64,000 bases of DNA from JBPYCR01 sp051846935 (lineage in GTDB: Bacteria; Bacillota; Bacilli; Bacillales; Amphibacillaceae). The translations under genes and the position numbers were made by a program. Each line of letters opens with the position of its first letter. The first letter of the stretch is position 1. The notes beneath the pieces are model-generated. The model was not told the DNA's origin. It did no database searches and worked only from the letters and a program-made list of their open reading frames with translations. This document shows positions 9,613 through 18,268 of the stretch, piece after piece. Location: assembly GCF_051846935.1 (NCBI RefSeq), contig NZ_JBPYCS010000002.1, positions 62,001 through 126,000 on the forward strand, written 5' to 3'.

Positions 9613-10134
9613 TCACGATTTTGACAATGCTTGGAACAGTTCCTCGTTTGAATTGCTCCACATGTCCTCGTTAAATCCAACTAAAAAATCCCGCAACAAT
9701 TGTTTCGAATGTTCATCCATATGATCGAGTATAACTTTGCCTTTCAACGACTTCTCCATATGCGTTACATGCTCAGCCATTGATTTATATGCTCGTTTAT
9801 TTTGTCGATCGACTCGAAGCTCGCTCGCAGCTACTCCTGCGTAATATGGGCCGTTCTCCCCTCTCTCAACCGTAACCCAAACAATCCAGTACAATTGACC
9901 GTCTGGAACTTCTTTGCGCTCCGAGAAATATTTAACTCGTCGTTCAATATCACTGCGGGCATGCATCGCATCCATATCGACGTATGCTTTATTTTCGTTC
10001 GGATCAACGATGACCGATGACATGTTCTCTAAACTAATGGAACCAATTCCGTACCCACCATGGCCGTCGGTAGAATCATCTTTAATAATTGTAAAGCTCT
10101 TTTGTTTTTTATTTGAAGCTTGACCTTTATCCAA
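9613..10134 (-). CDS. ywhD: YwhD family protein
   Basis: A 173-residue protein matching the Bacillus YwhD family (function unknown). It has a basic N-terminus, a central region with GHGGYGIGSISLENMSSVIV and LYWIVWVTVERGENGPYYAG, and a helical C-terminus. The start is placed at TTG 10134: AGGAGG lies 7 nt before it and falls inside the longer ATG frame that begins at 10152. The resulting length matches B. subtilis YwhD. It sits in the conserved pbpG-ywhD-ywfO neighbourhood. There is no signal peptide or membrane segment, so it is presumably cytosolic. Confidence 0.85.
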   Translation of the reverse strand: MDKGQASNKKQKSFTIIKDDSTDGHGGYGIGSISLENMSSVIVDPNENKAYVDMDAMHARSDIERRVKYFSERKEVPDGQLYWIVWVTVERGENGPYYAGVAASELRVDRQNKRAYKSMAEHVTHMEKSLKGKVILDHMDEHSKQLLRDFLVGFNEDMWSNSNEELFQALSKS

Positions 10135-10308
10135 TACCGATCCTCCTCGCATCTTTTGTATAAGCTTTCTTTTTAACTTATTACGTACTCATTTATTAAG
10201 GTATAGCATAATTAATTATCTCTGGACATATCGATACAAATTTTCAATCGTGCTTGTAATTCAATTGTAGCATCGTTTTATACTATTTTCACTTATGCTA
10301 AAGCAAAC

Positions 10309-10573
10309 GATTGAGTCACGTATTTGTGGGTGTTATTTTAAGAAGTTAAAAAACCTCTCTTTGTATTCGTTAACTTTAGTATTGATTCCTACCGACCGCA
10401 GTAGATATACACTACGCTTTCCGAGGAGGCTGAAGCCGTGCCCGCGGAAAGCATCCACCTGCAGGGAAAATCAACGGTGTTATTCATGTGTATATCGTTC
10501 GAAGTAAAATTAATCATATATTATCTAGATTAGATTCGTGCATCTGTTCTCCCCACAAACATTTTACTCATAC
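10309..10573 (+). mobile_element. MITE copy 1 (265 bp)
   Basis: Non-autonomous element bounded by a left end with GAGTCACGTATTTGTGGG and a right end whose reverse complement reads GAGTAAAATGTTTGTGGG (14/18 identical). It is flanked by the perfect 9-bp direct repeat AAAGCAAAC at 10300-10308 and 10574-10582. Inside are an inverted pair GATATACAC/GTGTATATC and a GC-rich hairpin GCTTTCCG...CGGAAAGC. It lies in the 563-bp gap between ywhD and ywfO. It encodes no transposase. Confidence 0.9.
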
Positions 10574-10697
10574 AAAGCAAACGATAGGTGAAACATTTAT
10601 AAACAGCTATTTTAAGAAGCTTGATAGTTGTATTTGTTGTTTTCATTAACATTGGCGACTCAGCGAAACATCTCGTTATGTTCCGTTCCCTTATAAA

Positions 10698-12008
10698 CTA
10701 CGATTCGTGCGTACATCCATTCTCATAGAGTAGCGACCAGATCGCTTGCTTTAAATGTGTGTCCTCCAATTGATCAATAAAGTCCTTCGGGAAGTAGAGC
10801 TTATCATCTGTTCGAGTTTTTCCAGTGATTGCGTCAACGATGGTTGAATGCTCTGACAGCTCTTTTAATTTTTTGTCCGGCATTTGTAAATAAATAGGTA
10901 CACGTTCTTCCTTCCCTTTTCTGTACACGTCGTAAGGAAGATCAGAAGATGAGTCGCTCACCAAATAATACGCTGGGTCAATGCCCGCCTTTCTAAATAA
11001 ATGCTCCAATTGCGCTCTTTTTTCAATATGTTCCTCTGGTGAAAATTCAATATATTTAAATAAGCGACGATTCATAAAACGCTCGCATAAATCACGTAAA
11101 ATTACGTCCTCTTCTTCCTGCCATTGTTGAAAGTAGGAATATACACTAGCCTCATCCAACTTTAGATAGTCTTTAAGACAAACGTTCCCTTTAAAAAACG
11201 AAATAAGTTGAACTGGCTTTAGGTTAAAGCGATATCCATTTAAATATAAATACTTAGCACGGTGAAATATTTTCGTTAAAATTACATCCGCACTTCGTGT
11301 AACCGGATGAAAATACACTTGCCAATACATTTGATAGCGAGACATGATGTAATCTTCGACTGCGTGCATACCTGTCGATTTAATAACTACTTGATCCTCC
11401 ACAGGGCGCATTACTCGAAGGATTCTTTCCATATCAAAATGACCATAGCTTACTCCCGTGTAGTAAGCGTCTCGTTGCAAATAATCCATCCGATCAGCAT
11501 CCATTTGACTAGAAATCAAACTAATGACTAGCTTATCCTTGTACGTCTTTTCAATTACAGCCGCAACTGCTTTGGGAAAGTCGTCCCCTACCTTACGTAG
11601 TACTTTGTTAACCGCTGTATCCCCTAAAATGATCTTCCGTGTATACGACTCATGGTCCAGTTGAAATACTTTTTCAAATGAGTGTGAAAAAGGGCCGTGG
11701 CCAAGGTCATGAAGTAATGCCGCGCATAAAGCGAGCAATCGTTCTTCTTTATTCCAGTTTGGATTGTTTTCAATTTTATTAACCATACGGCGGACAATTT
11801 CATATACACCGAGCGAGTGATTAAATCGACTATGCTCTGCACCATGAAACGTTAAGTACGTCGTACCAAGCTGTTTAATTCTACGTAGCCGTTGAAACTC
11901 GGGTGTTGCAATTAAATCCCAAACTACACGGTCTTTCACTCGAACGTATCGGTGAACCGGATCTTTAAATACTTTCACTTCATTCAATTGCTCATTTTTA
12001 TATACCAT
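10698..12008 (-). CDS. ywfO: HD-domain phosphohydrolase, YwfO family
   Basis: A 436-residue HD-superfamily protein close to B. subtilis YwfO. It begins with VKVFKDPVHRYVRV and RRIKQLGTTYLTFHGAEHSR, then the metal-binding HSRFNHSLGVYEIV and ALLHDLGHGPFSHSFEK (the HD pair). This is the dNTPase/SpoT-like arrangement of metal ligands. YwfO-type proteins are dGTPase-related, but the substrate cannot be read from sequence. The ATG at 12008 has only a weak ribosome site (GGGCTG). It is transcribed divergently from lipL, with about 90 bp between. Confidence 0.9.
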   Translation of the reverse strand: MVYKNEQLNEVKVFKDPVHRYVRVKDRVVWDLIATPEFQRLRRIKQLGTTYLTFHGAEHSRFNHSLGVYEIVRRMVNKIENNPNWNKEERLLALCAALLHDLGHGPFSHSFEKVFQLDHESYTRKIILGDTAVNKVLRKVGDDFPKAVAAVIEKTYKDKLVISLISSQMDADRMDYLQRDAYYTGVSYGHFDMERILRVMRPVEDQVVIKSTGMHAVEDYIMSRYQMYWQVYFHPVTRSADVILTKIFHRAKYLYLNGYRFNLKPVQLISFFKGNVCLKDYLKLDEASVYSYFQQWQEEEDVILRDLCERFMNRRLFKYIEFSPEEHIEKRAQLEHLFRKAGIDPAYYLVSDSSSDLPYDVYRKGKEERVPIYLQMPDKKLKELSEHSTIVDAITGKTRTDDKLYFPKDFIDQLEDTHLKQAIWSLLYENGCTHES

Positions 12009-12100
12009 CGTATTCAGCCCGTTTCTTTTATCCCTTTTAATTTTATTATATAATAGATACGCTCTGTAACAAAGAATTGCATGTTTAAAGGAGATAAAAC

Positions 12101-12949
12101 GTGGGAAACTTGGAAGAAATTATATATAATAAAAAATTTCGCTATATAAATCACACAAACCTTCATACATTCTACAACAAGCCATATACAGCATTAACAT
12201 CTTTCGCTATAGACGACGCATTGGCATTATCTGTTGGTGCAGGCGAGTCGGCACCTGTTATTCGGCTCTGGTCGCATCCGAAAACGGTTGTGCTCGGTAT
12301 CCCTGACACCCGCCTTCCGTATATTGAAGAAGGGCTAGATTACTTAAGTGCTGCCGGCTTTCACATCGTTGTACGTAATTCTGGCGGTCTAGCTGTTCCC
12401 TTAGATGAAGGCGTATTAAACTTGTCACTCATTTTGCCAGATGTACAAAACGTATCAATCCATGATGGATATGAAGCGATGTATCGGTTCATCCAATCAC
12501 TATTTATTGATTTAACCGCTCACATAAAAGCATATGAAATCGTTGGCTCTTACTGTCCAGGAGATTTTGACTTAAGTATTGATGGGATAAAATTCGCAGG
12601 AATATCTCAGCGTAGAGTAAAGCAAGGTGCTGCCATTCAAATTTACTTAGATGTTGAAGGAGATAGCTTTCAACGAGCGCACCATATTCAGTCGTTTTAC
12701 ACGATTAGCAAAAAGACGGCTCATACAAAATTTGCATATCCAACGGTCGATCCGACTAAAATGGGTTCTTTGTCAACACTGCTTGGAATACCAATTACCG
12801 TACAAGATGTTCAATCACGTGTTTACTCTACGATGAAAGCGTTCGGCACTCCGTTTACATCTAACACGCTCTCACTTGATGAAGAGGCGCAATTTTATAA
12901 ACGGTATGACCAAATGATAAAGCGAAATAATAAAATTAGTAAACGTTAA
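12101..12949 (+). CDS. lipL: Octanoyl-[GcvH]:protein N-octanoyltransferase
   Basis: LipL-family amidotransferase (282 residues), which moves octanoyl from GcvH to E2 subunits in the Bacillus lipoate assembly pathway. The BPL/LPL-like fold is shown by RLWSHPKTVVLGIPDTRLP and RNSGGLAVPLDEGVLNLSL. The catalytic cysteine is in GSYCPGDFDLSIDGIKFAGI and is followed by SQRR. The start is GTG 12101, with AAAGGAGA 7 nt upstream. Position next to ywfO and pta matches B. subtilis ywfL. It ends tail to tail with the endonuclease III-like gene, 18 bp apart. Confidence 0.92.
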   Translation: MGNLEEIIYNKKFRYINHTNLHTFYNKPYTALTSFAIDDALALSVGAGESAPVIRLWSHPKTVVLGIPDTRLPYIEEGLDYLSAAGFHIVVRNSGGLAVPLDEGVLNLSLILPDVQNVSIHDGYEAMYRFIQSLFIDLTAHIKAYEIVGSYCPGDFDLSIDGIKFAGISQRRVKQGAAIQIYLDVEGDSFQRAHHIQSFYTISKKTAHTKFAYPTVDPTKMGSLSTLLGIPITVQDVQSRVYSTMKAFGTPFTSNTLSLDEEAQFYKRYDQMIKRNNKISKR

Positions 12950-12967
12950 AATAGCGAGCGCTTTTAA

Positions 12968-13612
12968 CTAATCTGAAATGCGCTGATTACAAATTGTGAT
13001 TAGCGGACATTCGTGACAGCGTGGAACAGCCGTACATATTGTTTTTGCATGTTCAACTAATAAAGCATGAAATTCATTGTACACTGTATAACTATCGGGC
13101 AGCTGGCTTTCAACCTCTGCCCGAAAAGCATCATACGATTGCGGCATATCCCAACCTAGTCGATAAAATATTTTGCGCGCATATGCGTCCACAACAAAAG
13201 CGGAATGTTGAAATACATATACGAGCATAACATCTGCCGTTTCTCTACCAATCCCAGTAATGGAGAGAAGCTCCTCTCTCAGTCGAAGGAAATTTAGTTT
13301 TTTTATCTCCGTCACGCTAAAATTATACGTTTTAAACCATGACATAAACGCTTTTATCCGCTGTGCTTTGACGTTATAAAACCCTGTTGAGCGAATTAAT
13401 TGCGAAAGCTTCTCCTCTGATAGCTGATCTATTTTAGTAGGCGACATATACGGCGTCAATTGAATAAGTGCCTTTTCCACTTGCGTCCACCTTGTATTTT
13501 GTACAAGAATTGCTCCGATCATCACTTCAAAGTCCGTTTTTGCTGGCCACCAGCTTTGCGGACCATATGTAGAATACAATGTTTTATACAACGAATAAAA
13601 AGTTTTTTTCAT
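12968..13612 (-). CDS. Endonuclease III-like HhH-GPD DNA glycosylase
   Basis: A 214-residue base-excision repair glycosylase of the Nth/MutY superfamily. The helix-hairpin-helix is LLSITGIGRETADVMLVYVF, followed by the catalytic aspartate in VVDAYARKIF. The C-terminal iron-sulfur loop is C-x5-C-x2-C-x5-C (TICTAVPRCHECPLITIC). The short form, and a QNTRWTQVEKA region in place of the canonical Nth lysine motif, point to the endonuclease III domain-containing group rather than classical Nth. The substrate is therefore uncertain. It lies between lipL and pta. Confidence 0.85.
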   Translation of the reverse strand: MKKTFYSLYKTLYSTYGPQSWWPAKTDFEVMIGAILVQNTRWTQVEKALIQLTPYMSPTKIDQLSEEKLSQLIRSTGFYNVKAQRIKAFMSWFKTYNFSVTEIKKLNFLRLREELLSITGIGRETADVMLVYVFQHSAFVVDAYARKIFYRLGWDMPQSYDAFRAEVESQLPDSYTVYNEFHALLVEHAKTICTAVPRCHECPLITICNQRISD

Positions 13613-13633
13613 TGCCTTGCTCCATTCGCTTTA

Positions 13634-13673
13634 TAAAAAGTAACGCACTCTAATTAGTTAACTATTACGTTAC
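13634..13673 (-). terminator. Terminator downstream of pta
   Basis: On the minus strand GTAACG (13673-13668 region) pairs with CGTTAC (13645-13640), followed by TTTTTATA. It is about 30 bp past the pta stop. The stem is short with a long loop, so confidence is moderate. Confidence 0.5.
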
Positions 13674-13699
13674 GTGCTTTTCTACACCTGTACAAGAAA

Positions 13700-14671
13700 C
13701 TATTTTGCTTGTGCTGCCGTTATTATTGCCAATTTATAAACATCTGCTTCATTGCAGCCACGCGATAAATCATTGACCGGCTGATTCAACCCTTGTAAAA
13801 TAGGACCCACTGCTTCAAAGCCTCCTAGGCGTTGTGCAATTTTATAGCCTATATTCCCTGCATCCAAATTTGGGAAAATAAATACGTTTGCATCCCCTTT
13901 AATCGGAGAATCGGGTGCCTTCTTCGCTGCGACACTTGGTACGAAAGCCGCATCAAATTGAAATTCTCCATCTATTTTCAATTCTGGAGCAGCACCTTTC
14001 GCCAACTTTAATGCGTTTGTCACCTTTTCTGTTTCTTCCGATGAAGCTGAGCCTTTTGTTGAGAAGCTTAACATGGCAACACGAGGTTCGATTCCAAACA
14101 AACGAGCCGTTTCTGCACTAGCGATTGCGATTTCCGCCAAGTCTGCACTAGTTGGTGCAATATTTATAGCACAATCTGCAAAAATGTATTTTTCTTCTCC
14201 TCTTACCATAATAAACAAACCAGATGTTTTATTTATATGTGCTTGTGTTTTAATGATTTGCAGCGCTGGGCGCACCGTATCGGTCGTCGAGTGAACAGCA
14301 CCGCTTACTAAGCCATCTGCTTCATTTAAGTACACGAGCATCGTTCCAAAATAATTTGCGTCTAACAACATACTTTCCGCTTGTTCTTTCGTTACTTTCC
14401 CTTTTCTTCGTTCTACAAAAGAGTCAATCATCCGATCCATCGCTTCGTATTTTTTTGGATCCACAATTTTACATGCTTGAATATTAATACGTAATTCTTT
14501 TGCCCTTTCGTTAATCTTATCTGCCGCTCCGATTAACATTGGCGTTAAAAGACCTTCAGAACTAAGCTTACTAGCTGCCTGTAAAATTCGTTCGTCTAAT
14601 GCTTCAGGGAATACAATCCTTTTCTTTTGCTTTTGTAAAGATACCTTCAAGTTTGTGAATACGTCTGCCAT
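13700..14671 (-). CDS. pta: Phosphate acetyltransferase
   Basis: Interconverts acetyl-CoA and acetyl phosphate in overflow metabolism. It has 323 residues from ATG 14671, the same length as B. subtilis Pta; GGAGG lies 7 nt upstream, whereas the longer in-frame start at 14716 has none. Family motifs seen include RIVFPEALDERIL, GLVSGAVHSTTDTVRPALQ, MLSFSTKGSAS, VFIFPNLDAGNIGYKIAQRL and the C-terminal GPILQGLNQPVNDLSRG. It is a short-form Pta with the PTA_PTB domain only. The neighbours lipL and hemQ are as in B. subtilis. Confidence 0.97.
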   Translation of the reverse strand: MADVFTNLKVSLQKQKKRIVFPEALDERILQAASKLSSEGLLTPMLIGAADKINERAKELRINIQACKIVDPKKYEAMDRMIDSFVERRKGKVTKEQAESMLLDANYFGTMLVYLNEADGLVSGAVHSTTDTVRPALQIIKTQAHINKTSGLFIMVRGEEKYIFADCAINIAPTSADLAEIAIASAETARLFGIEPRVAMLSFSTKGSASSEETEKVTNALKLAKGAAPELKIDGEFQFDAAFVPSVAAKKAPDSPIKGDANVFIFPNLDAGNIGYKIAQRLGGFEAVGPILQGLNQPVNDLSRGCNEADVYKLAIITAAQAK

Positions 14672-14945
14672 GAATATACCTCCAATTCCGTACAGAGAAC
14701 CTATCCTGCTGCACATCTATAATAGTCCTCATTATAGCAACATGTAGCATAGTTGTTAAGCGATGCACGTTTTTTACTACACCGTTGAAAACAACTCTTG
14801 CTTCGAGCGATACTGCTCTAGCGGCTACTAAATGCAAACAATCTTTAACTACTTTATGACATCGTCCGTATGAAAGGTTATCCTTACTCCTTTTGTGTTA
14901 TATTAAGAAAAGAGCCTATTTACATTTGTTGAAGGAGAGATCGTA

Positions 14946-15695
14946 ATGGTTGAAGCAGTAGAAACTTTTGATGGCTGGTATTGTTTACATGATATGCGAA
15001 CAATAGATTGGACATCGTGGAAGCTAGCGTCTGAAGCAGAGCGTCATGCTGCACGAGTAGAATTTGAACAGCTTATTGAAAAATGGGAGAATACGGAAAA
15101 GCAAAAAGAAGGAAGCCATGCGCATTATAAGGTAGTCGGTCAAAAGGCAGATATACTATTTATGTTCCTTCGTCCAACAGTAGAAGAGCTGGTTGATTTA
15201 GAAACCGAGTTAAATAAAACGTTGTTAGCTGACTATATGGTCAAGGCACATTCATACGTATCCGTCGTAGAAATATCAAGATACCAGCCTGAAAAAGAAG
15301 GTATCGATTATGGGGCATTGCCTGAAATTCAAGAGCGTCTTTATCCAACACTGCCAAAGTGGGAGTATATTTCTTTCTATCCGATGAACCGTCGTCGAGA
15401 AGGCGAAGAGAATTGGTATACATTAGAAAAACGTGTACGCGGCAAATTATTATACGAGCATAGTAAAACAGGCCGTAAATATGCTGGGAAAATAAAACAA
15501 ATCATTACAGGCTCAATTGGCTTTGATGATTGGGAATGGGGCGTCACTCTATTTGCCCATGATGTGTTGGAGTTGAAAAAAATCGTATATGAAATGCGCT
15601 TCGATGAAGTAAGCTCTCGTTACGGTGAATTTGGATACTTTTTCATCGGTAACAAGCTTGAAAAGTCAGAGCTAGCGGCATATTTATACGTTTAA
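14946..15695 (+). CDS. hemQ: Coproheme decarboxylase (HemQ/ChdC)
   Basis: A 249-residue chlorite-dismutase-fold enzyme that converts coproheme III to heme b in Gram-positive bacteria. Seen: the HemQ region YPMNRRREGEENWYTL with the reactive tyrosine, the proximal-histidine region LLYEHSKTGRKYAGKI, and GSIGFDDWEWGVTLFAHD. The ATG at 14946 follows GAAGGAGAG. It lies next to pta, as in B. subtilis (ywfI), and is followed by a clear terminator. It is cytosolic, forming a homopentamer in characterised members. Confidence 0.95.
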   Translation: MVEAVETFDGWYCLHDMRTIDWTSWKLASEAERHAARVEFEQLIEKWENTEKQKEGSHAHYKVVGQKADILFMFLRPTVEELVDLETELNKTLLADYMVKAHSYVSVVEISRYQPEKEGIDYGALPEIQERLYPTLPKWEYISFYPMNRRREGEENWYTLEKRVRGKLLYEHSKTGRKYAGKIKQIITGSIGFDDWEWGVTLFAHDVLELKKIVYEMRFDEVSSRYGEFGYFFIGNKLEKSELAAYLYV

Positions 15696-15732
15696 CGTAA
15701 ACCGTAAATTTGTATTGAATTGTAAACAAACT

Positions 15733-15771
15733 GCACCCTATTTGCTAAAAGCAAACATAGGGTGCTTTTTT
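15733..15771 (+). terminator. Rho-independent terminator after hemQ
   Basis: GCACCCTATTTGC pairs with GCAAACATAGGGTGC around a TAAAA loop and is followed by TTTTTT, about 40 bp past the hemQ stop. Confidence 0.9.
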
Positions 15772-15945
15772 CGTTCGGTTAAAGGTCGTACCGTTCGTAT
15801 CGTACCAATGTGTTATAAGCCTGCATGGTCATTTTTTCCGATTCCGCCTGCATAGCTGATCATTGACAAAAGATTTTATATTTTCCCCTTACTTTATTCG
15901 TGCTTATGCACATTCCTTCATGACATATCCGTTTGATATCCTTAG

Positions 15946-15974
15946 TCATATTTCACTATTTCTGTGCATATATT
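15946..15974 (+). promoter_or_regulatory. Predicted sigma-E promoter for cwlJ-gerQ
   Basis: TCATATT (15946-15952), 14 bp, then CATATATT (15967-15974). This fits the mother-cell sigma-E consensus (KMATATT, 14-15 bp, CATACANT) with only one clear mismatch in the -10. It lies about 85 bp before cwlJ. CwlJ and GerQ are mother-cell products in B. subtilis, which agrees. The rest of the 15772-16057 gap shows nothing else. Confidence 0.65.
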
Positions 15975-16057
15975 TGAGTAGTTAAGCCAATCCAGAAGAT
16001 GGTGGATTTTCTACCAATCGCTATGTTTATCCACCTACAAAGAAAAGAGGTGTATGT

Positions 16058-16480
16058 ATGGCTGTTGTAGCCCACACTGAAGAAGATGTAGCATTGCTAG
16101 CTCGATTAATCCGTGCGGAAGCAGAGGGGGATGGCGAGCTTGGGATGCTTATGGTCGGAAACGTTGGAGTAAATCGAATCGTCTCCAATTGTCTTGATTT
16201 TACACAACTGCGCTCCATTCCTGACATGGTATATCAAAGTCCAGGAGGGTATGAAGCAACCCAAAAAGGCTACTTTTATCAAAGAGCAAGAGAAGCGGAT
16301 AAACGCTTAGCACGTCGCGTCCTTAAGGGAGAGCGTTTTCATCCGGCTACAAATTCGCTCTGGTTTTTCATGCCTGAAGGTGGTTGTCCAGCACAATGGT
16401 TCGGACAATGGAACACGGGAAGATATAAGGCCCATTGCTTTTTCTCCCCTGCACAAAGTGAGTGTCCTGCAGTTTACTAG
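16058..16480 (+). CDS. cwlJ: Spore cortex-lytic cell wall hydrolase CwlJ
   Basis: A 140-residue SleB/CwlJ-family cortex-lytic enzyme (Hydrolase_2 domain) needed for Ca-dipicolinate-triggered germination. The domain opens with LLARLIRAEAEGDGELGMLM, containing the predicted catalytic glutamate, then NVGVNRI and SLWFFMPEGGCPAQWFGQ. There is no signal peptide, as expected for a protein made in the mother cell and fixed in the coat. ATG 16058 follows GAGGTG. gerQ lies 36 bp downstream; GerQ is required for CwlJ localisation in B. subtilis. A good sigma-E-like promoter lies upstream. Confidence 0.95.
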   Translation: MAVVAHTEEDVALLARLIRAEAEGDGELGMLMVGNVGVNRIVSNCLDFTQLRSIPDMVYQSPGGYEATQKGYFYQRAREADKRLARRVLKGERFHPATNSLWFFMPEGGCPAQWFGQWNTGRYKAHCFFSPAQSECPAVY

Positions 16481-16516
16481 GAAGGAAATACATATAACTA
16501 TTTAGGAGGTATTACG

Positions 16517-16954
16517 ATGAGTGAAAATCAAAATCAGCCTTATTCCGCTTCATTCCAGCAAACATATCCGTACTATTATTACCCGCAATCATCCCCAGCT
16601 TATTATCCAATGTACACTAGGCAACAGCCAATGTCCCCGACGCAAACGAGTTTTAACGTGCAAGGTATGCTGCCACCACAACAATCATATATTGAGAATA
16701 TTTTACGGTTAAATAAAGGGAAACAAGCTACTGTTTACATGACATTTGCCGAAAGCAGCGAATGGAACAATCGAATTTTTAAGGGGATTATTGAAGCAGC
16801 AGGTAGAGACCACCTTATACTAAGTGATCCTGAAACAAATAAGCGGTATTTGTTGTTAATGGTTTATTTGGATTACGTCACATTTGATGAGGAAATCAAT
16901 TACACGTATCCATATGGAGCCTCTGCTGATTTAGCAAATTACCCACCAAGATAG
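16517..16954 (+). CDS. gerQ: Spore coat protein GerQ
   Basis: A 145-residue coat protein that anchors CwlJ and is cross-linked by transglutaminase Tgl in B. subtilis. The N-terminal half is Gln/Pro/Tyr-rich (for example YPYYYYPQSSPAYYPMYTRQ). The conserved C-terminal domain runs from SYIENILRLNKGKQATVYMT to YLLLMVYLDYVTFDEEINY. The ATG at 16517 has TTAGGAGGT upstream. It forms an operon with cwlJ. A long hairpin follows. Confidence 0.95.
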   Translation: MSENQNQPYSASFQQTYPYYYYPQSSPAYYPMYTRQQPMSPTQTSFNVQGMLPPQQSYIENILRLNKGKQATVYMTFAESSEWNNRIFKGIIEAAGRDHLILSDPETNKRYLLLMVYLDYVTFDEEINYTYPYGASADLANYPPR

Positions 16955-16980
16955 TACGCATTCATACAGAAAAAGTAATT

Positions 16981-17040
16981 AGAGGATGATGACTACAAAA
17001 AATTCCAATTTAGAAGGAATGTTTTGTTTCGTCATCCTCT
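16981..17040. other. 60-nt near-perfect hairpin after gerQ
   Basis: AGAGGATGA-TGAC at the left pairs with GTCATCCTCT at the right; inside, ACAAAA/TTTTGT and ATTCC/GGAAT continue the stem to an 8-nt loop. No T-run follows on either strand, so it is not a typical terminator. It may be a transcript-end or processing structure, and it lies immediately before the ribosome site of the next gene. Confidence 0.5.
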
Positions 17041-17063
17041 CTCTGCTCCAAGGAGGATAACAA

Positions 17064-17315
17064 ATGAACCATCCATATGAAAAGCTCATTCGTATTGTTA
17101 TTATTTCTATTGTTTTTGCTCTTATTTCTGGCGTTATTGGTGTAATTAAAGGATACACGATCCTTATTTTTTTATCTTTGTACTTTTTAGCAATAAGTTT
17201 ATTGTTTGAAGCAGTGCTGTTATTTACTACGTTTCGTCAAGCAGAGGGTGGCCTGCAATTTTTACGTGCGATTTTACTTTTGCTATTTACGTCATTTCTT
17301 TTTTTTCAATTATAA
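17064..17315 (+). CDS. Small hypothetical membrane protein, 83 residues
   Basis: I do not recognise a family. The protein is almost wholly hydrophobic: IVIISIVFALISGVIGVIKG, then TILIFLSLYFLAISLLFEAV, then a C-terminal ILLLLFTSFLFF segment, so two to three membrane helices. Support for a real gene is the excellent AAGGAGGATAACAA site before ATG 17064 and its place between gerQ and ywdK. Its last 6 bases overlap the end of the convergent ywdK. B. subtilis carries ywdJ hereabouts, but I cannot claim orthology. Confidence 0.75.
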   Translation: MNHPYEKLIRIVIISIVFALISGVIGVIKGYTILIFLSLYFLAISLLFEAVLLFTTFRQAEGGLQFLRAILLLLFTSFLFFQL

Positions 17316-17678
17316 ATATTTAACGATCGCATAGCCGAACAAAATCCAGCCAATTAAAAAGAAAATGCCTCCAAATGGAGTTATCATCGCCAAGCTTTTA
17401 ATGCCTGTTGTGGAATACATGTACAAGCTCCCTGAAAACAGAATGATTCCGATTAAAAACATCCAACCAGCCCAATATAGATTAATTGCATCAATCTTTG
17501 AAATAACAATTCCTGTAGCAATTAATGCCATCGTATGAAACATTTGATAATGCACCGCTTTTTCCCATGTATTTAATGCCTTCTCTGTAATTTTCCCCTC
17601 AAGCCCATGTGCACCAAAGGCTCCTAAAGCAACAGCAATAAATCCATTTATAGCTCCTGCTAATAAAAATAGTTTCAT
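17310..17678 (-). CDS. ywdK: DUF423 membrane protein, YwdK family
   Basis: A 122-residue integral membrane protein with four hydrophobic segments. It has the DUF423 signature GAFGAHGLEGKITEKALNTW followed by AVHYQMFHTMALI. The family is widespread in bacteria and its function is unknown. The ATG at 17678 is preceded by a GGTGATCGGAG stretch. It is convergent with the small membrane gene and close to gerQ, as in B. subtilis ywdK-gerQ. Confidence 0.92.
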   Translation of the reverse strand: MKLFLLAGAINGFIAVALGAFGAHGLEGKITEKALNTWEKAVHYQMFHTMALIATGIVISKIDAINLYWAGWMFLIGIILFSGSLYMYSTTGIKSLAMITPFGGIFFLIGWILFGYAIVKYL

Positions 17679-17904
17679 CTTCTCCGATCACCTCGTAACG
17701 AACTATTTGTAGTGTTAATTTTAAGATCGCTCTGTTTTCCTTCATAAGCTCATACCTATAAAATTATTAACCCTTTTTTATACAACAACGGATGCATCAC
17801 CTTCTAAACTGTCCGCAAGCTTACCGACTACTGTGAACCTCTACGTACACTCAATTTCCTATGATTCGTCCTTAAATAAGTGAGAAACATACTAGCACAA
17901 GACG

Positions 17905-18186
17905 TTAAAAGTCAAAGATAGAGTCTTTAGGCTCAGTATGTGCTTGCTTTACTTCACGGCTATTTTCTAACGTCCGAACGAAATGCGGTTCGTTTTGTTG
18001 GTGCTTTTGCTCAATTTTTTCATTTTTTGTTGTTGAATGAGAAGTATCGTTATCTAAGATCAATTCACACAAAACGTGTATATTTGAAACATGCCTTCGT
18101 AATTCGTTTGAATTGTCTTGTGCCTGCTTTGCTTGTGTTATTTCCTTTTGTATTTTATTCAAAATAACATTTACTGAAATAGAAAT
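17905..18186 (-). CDS. ywdI: YwdI family protein, probable ATT start
   Basis: A small helical, hydrophilic protein of the DUF5327/YwdI family, function unknown. It contains NELRRHVSNIHVLCELIL and ends DSIFDF, as family members tend to. A TTG at 18162 would give 85 residues but has no ribosome site. The frame is open upstream, where AGGAGAGG (18200-18193) stands 6 nt before an ATT codon at 18186. Starting there gives ISISVNVILNKI before the TTG-derived part, like the N-terminus I expect of the family. I therefore place the start at ATT 18186, a rare initiator; TTG 18162 is the conservative alternative. Confidence 0.7.
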   Translation of the reverse strand: MSISVNVILNKIQKEITQAKQAQDNSNELRRHVSNIHVLCELILDNDTSHSTTKNEKIEQKHQQNEPHFVRTLENSREVKQAHTEPKDSIFDF

Positions 18187-18268
18187 AATAATCCTCTCCT
18201 GTCGTATGACCGATCTCGATAGTAGTATAACGGTTTATTTCATTCGAGCAAAGAAATATGATAAGCTT

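Noticed and set aside
10295..10507. ORF of 70 residues inside MITE copy 1, with near-identical ORFs in copies 4 (39445-39765) and 5 (61493-61693)
   Set aside because: The reading frame follows from the repeat sequence; it spans hairpin arms, has no ribosome site, and is broken in copies 2 and 3, so it is not a conserved protein.
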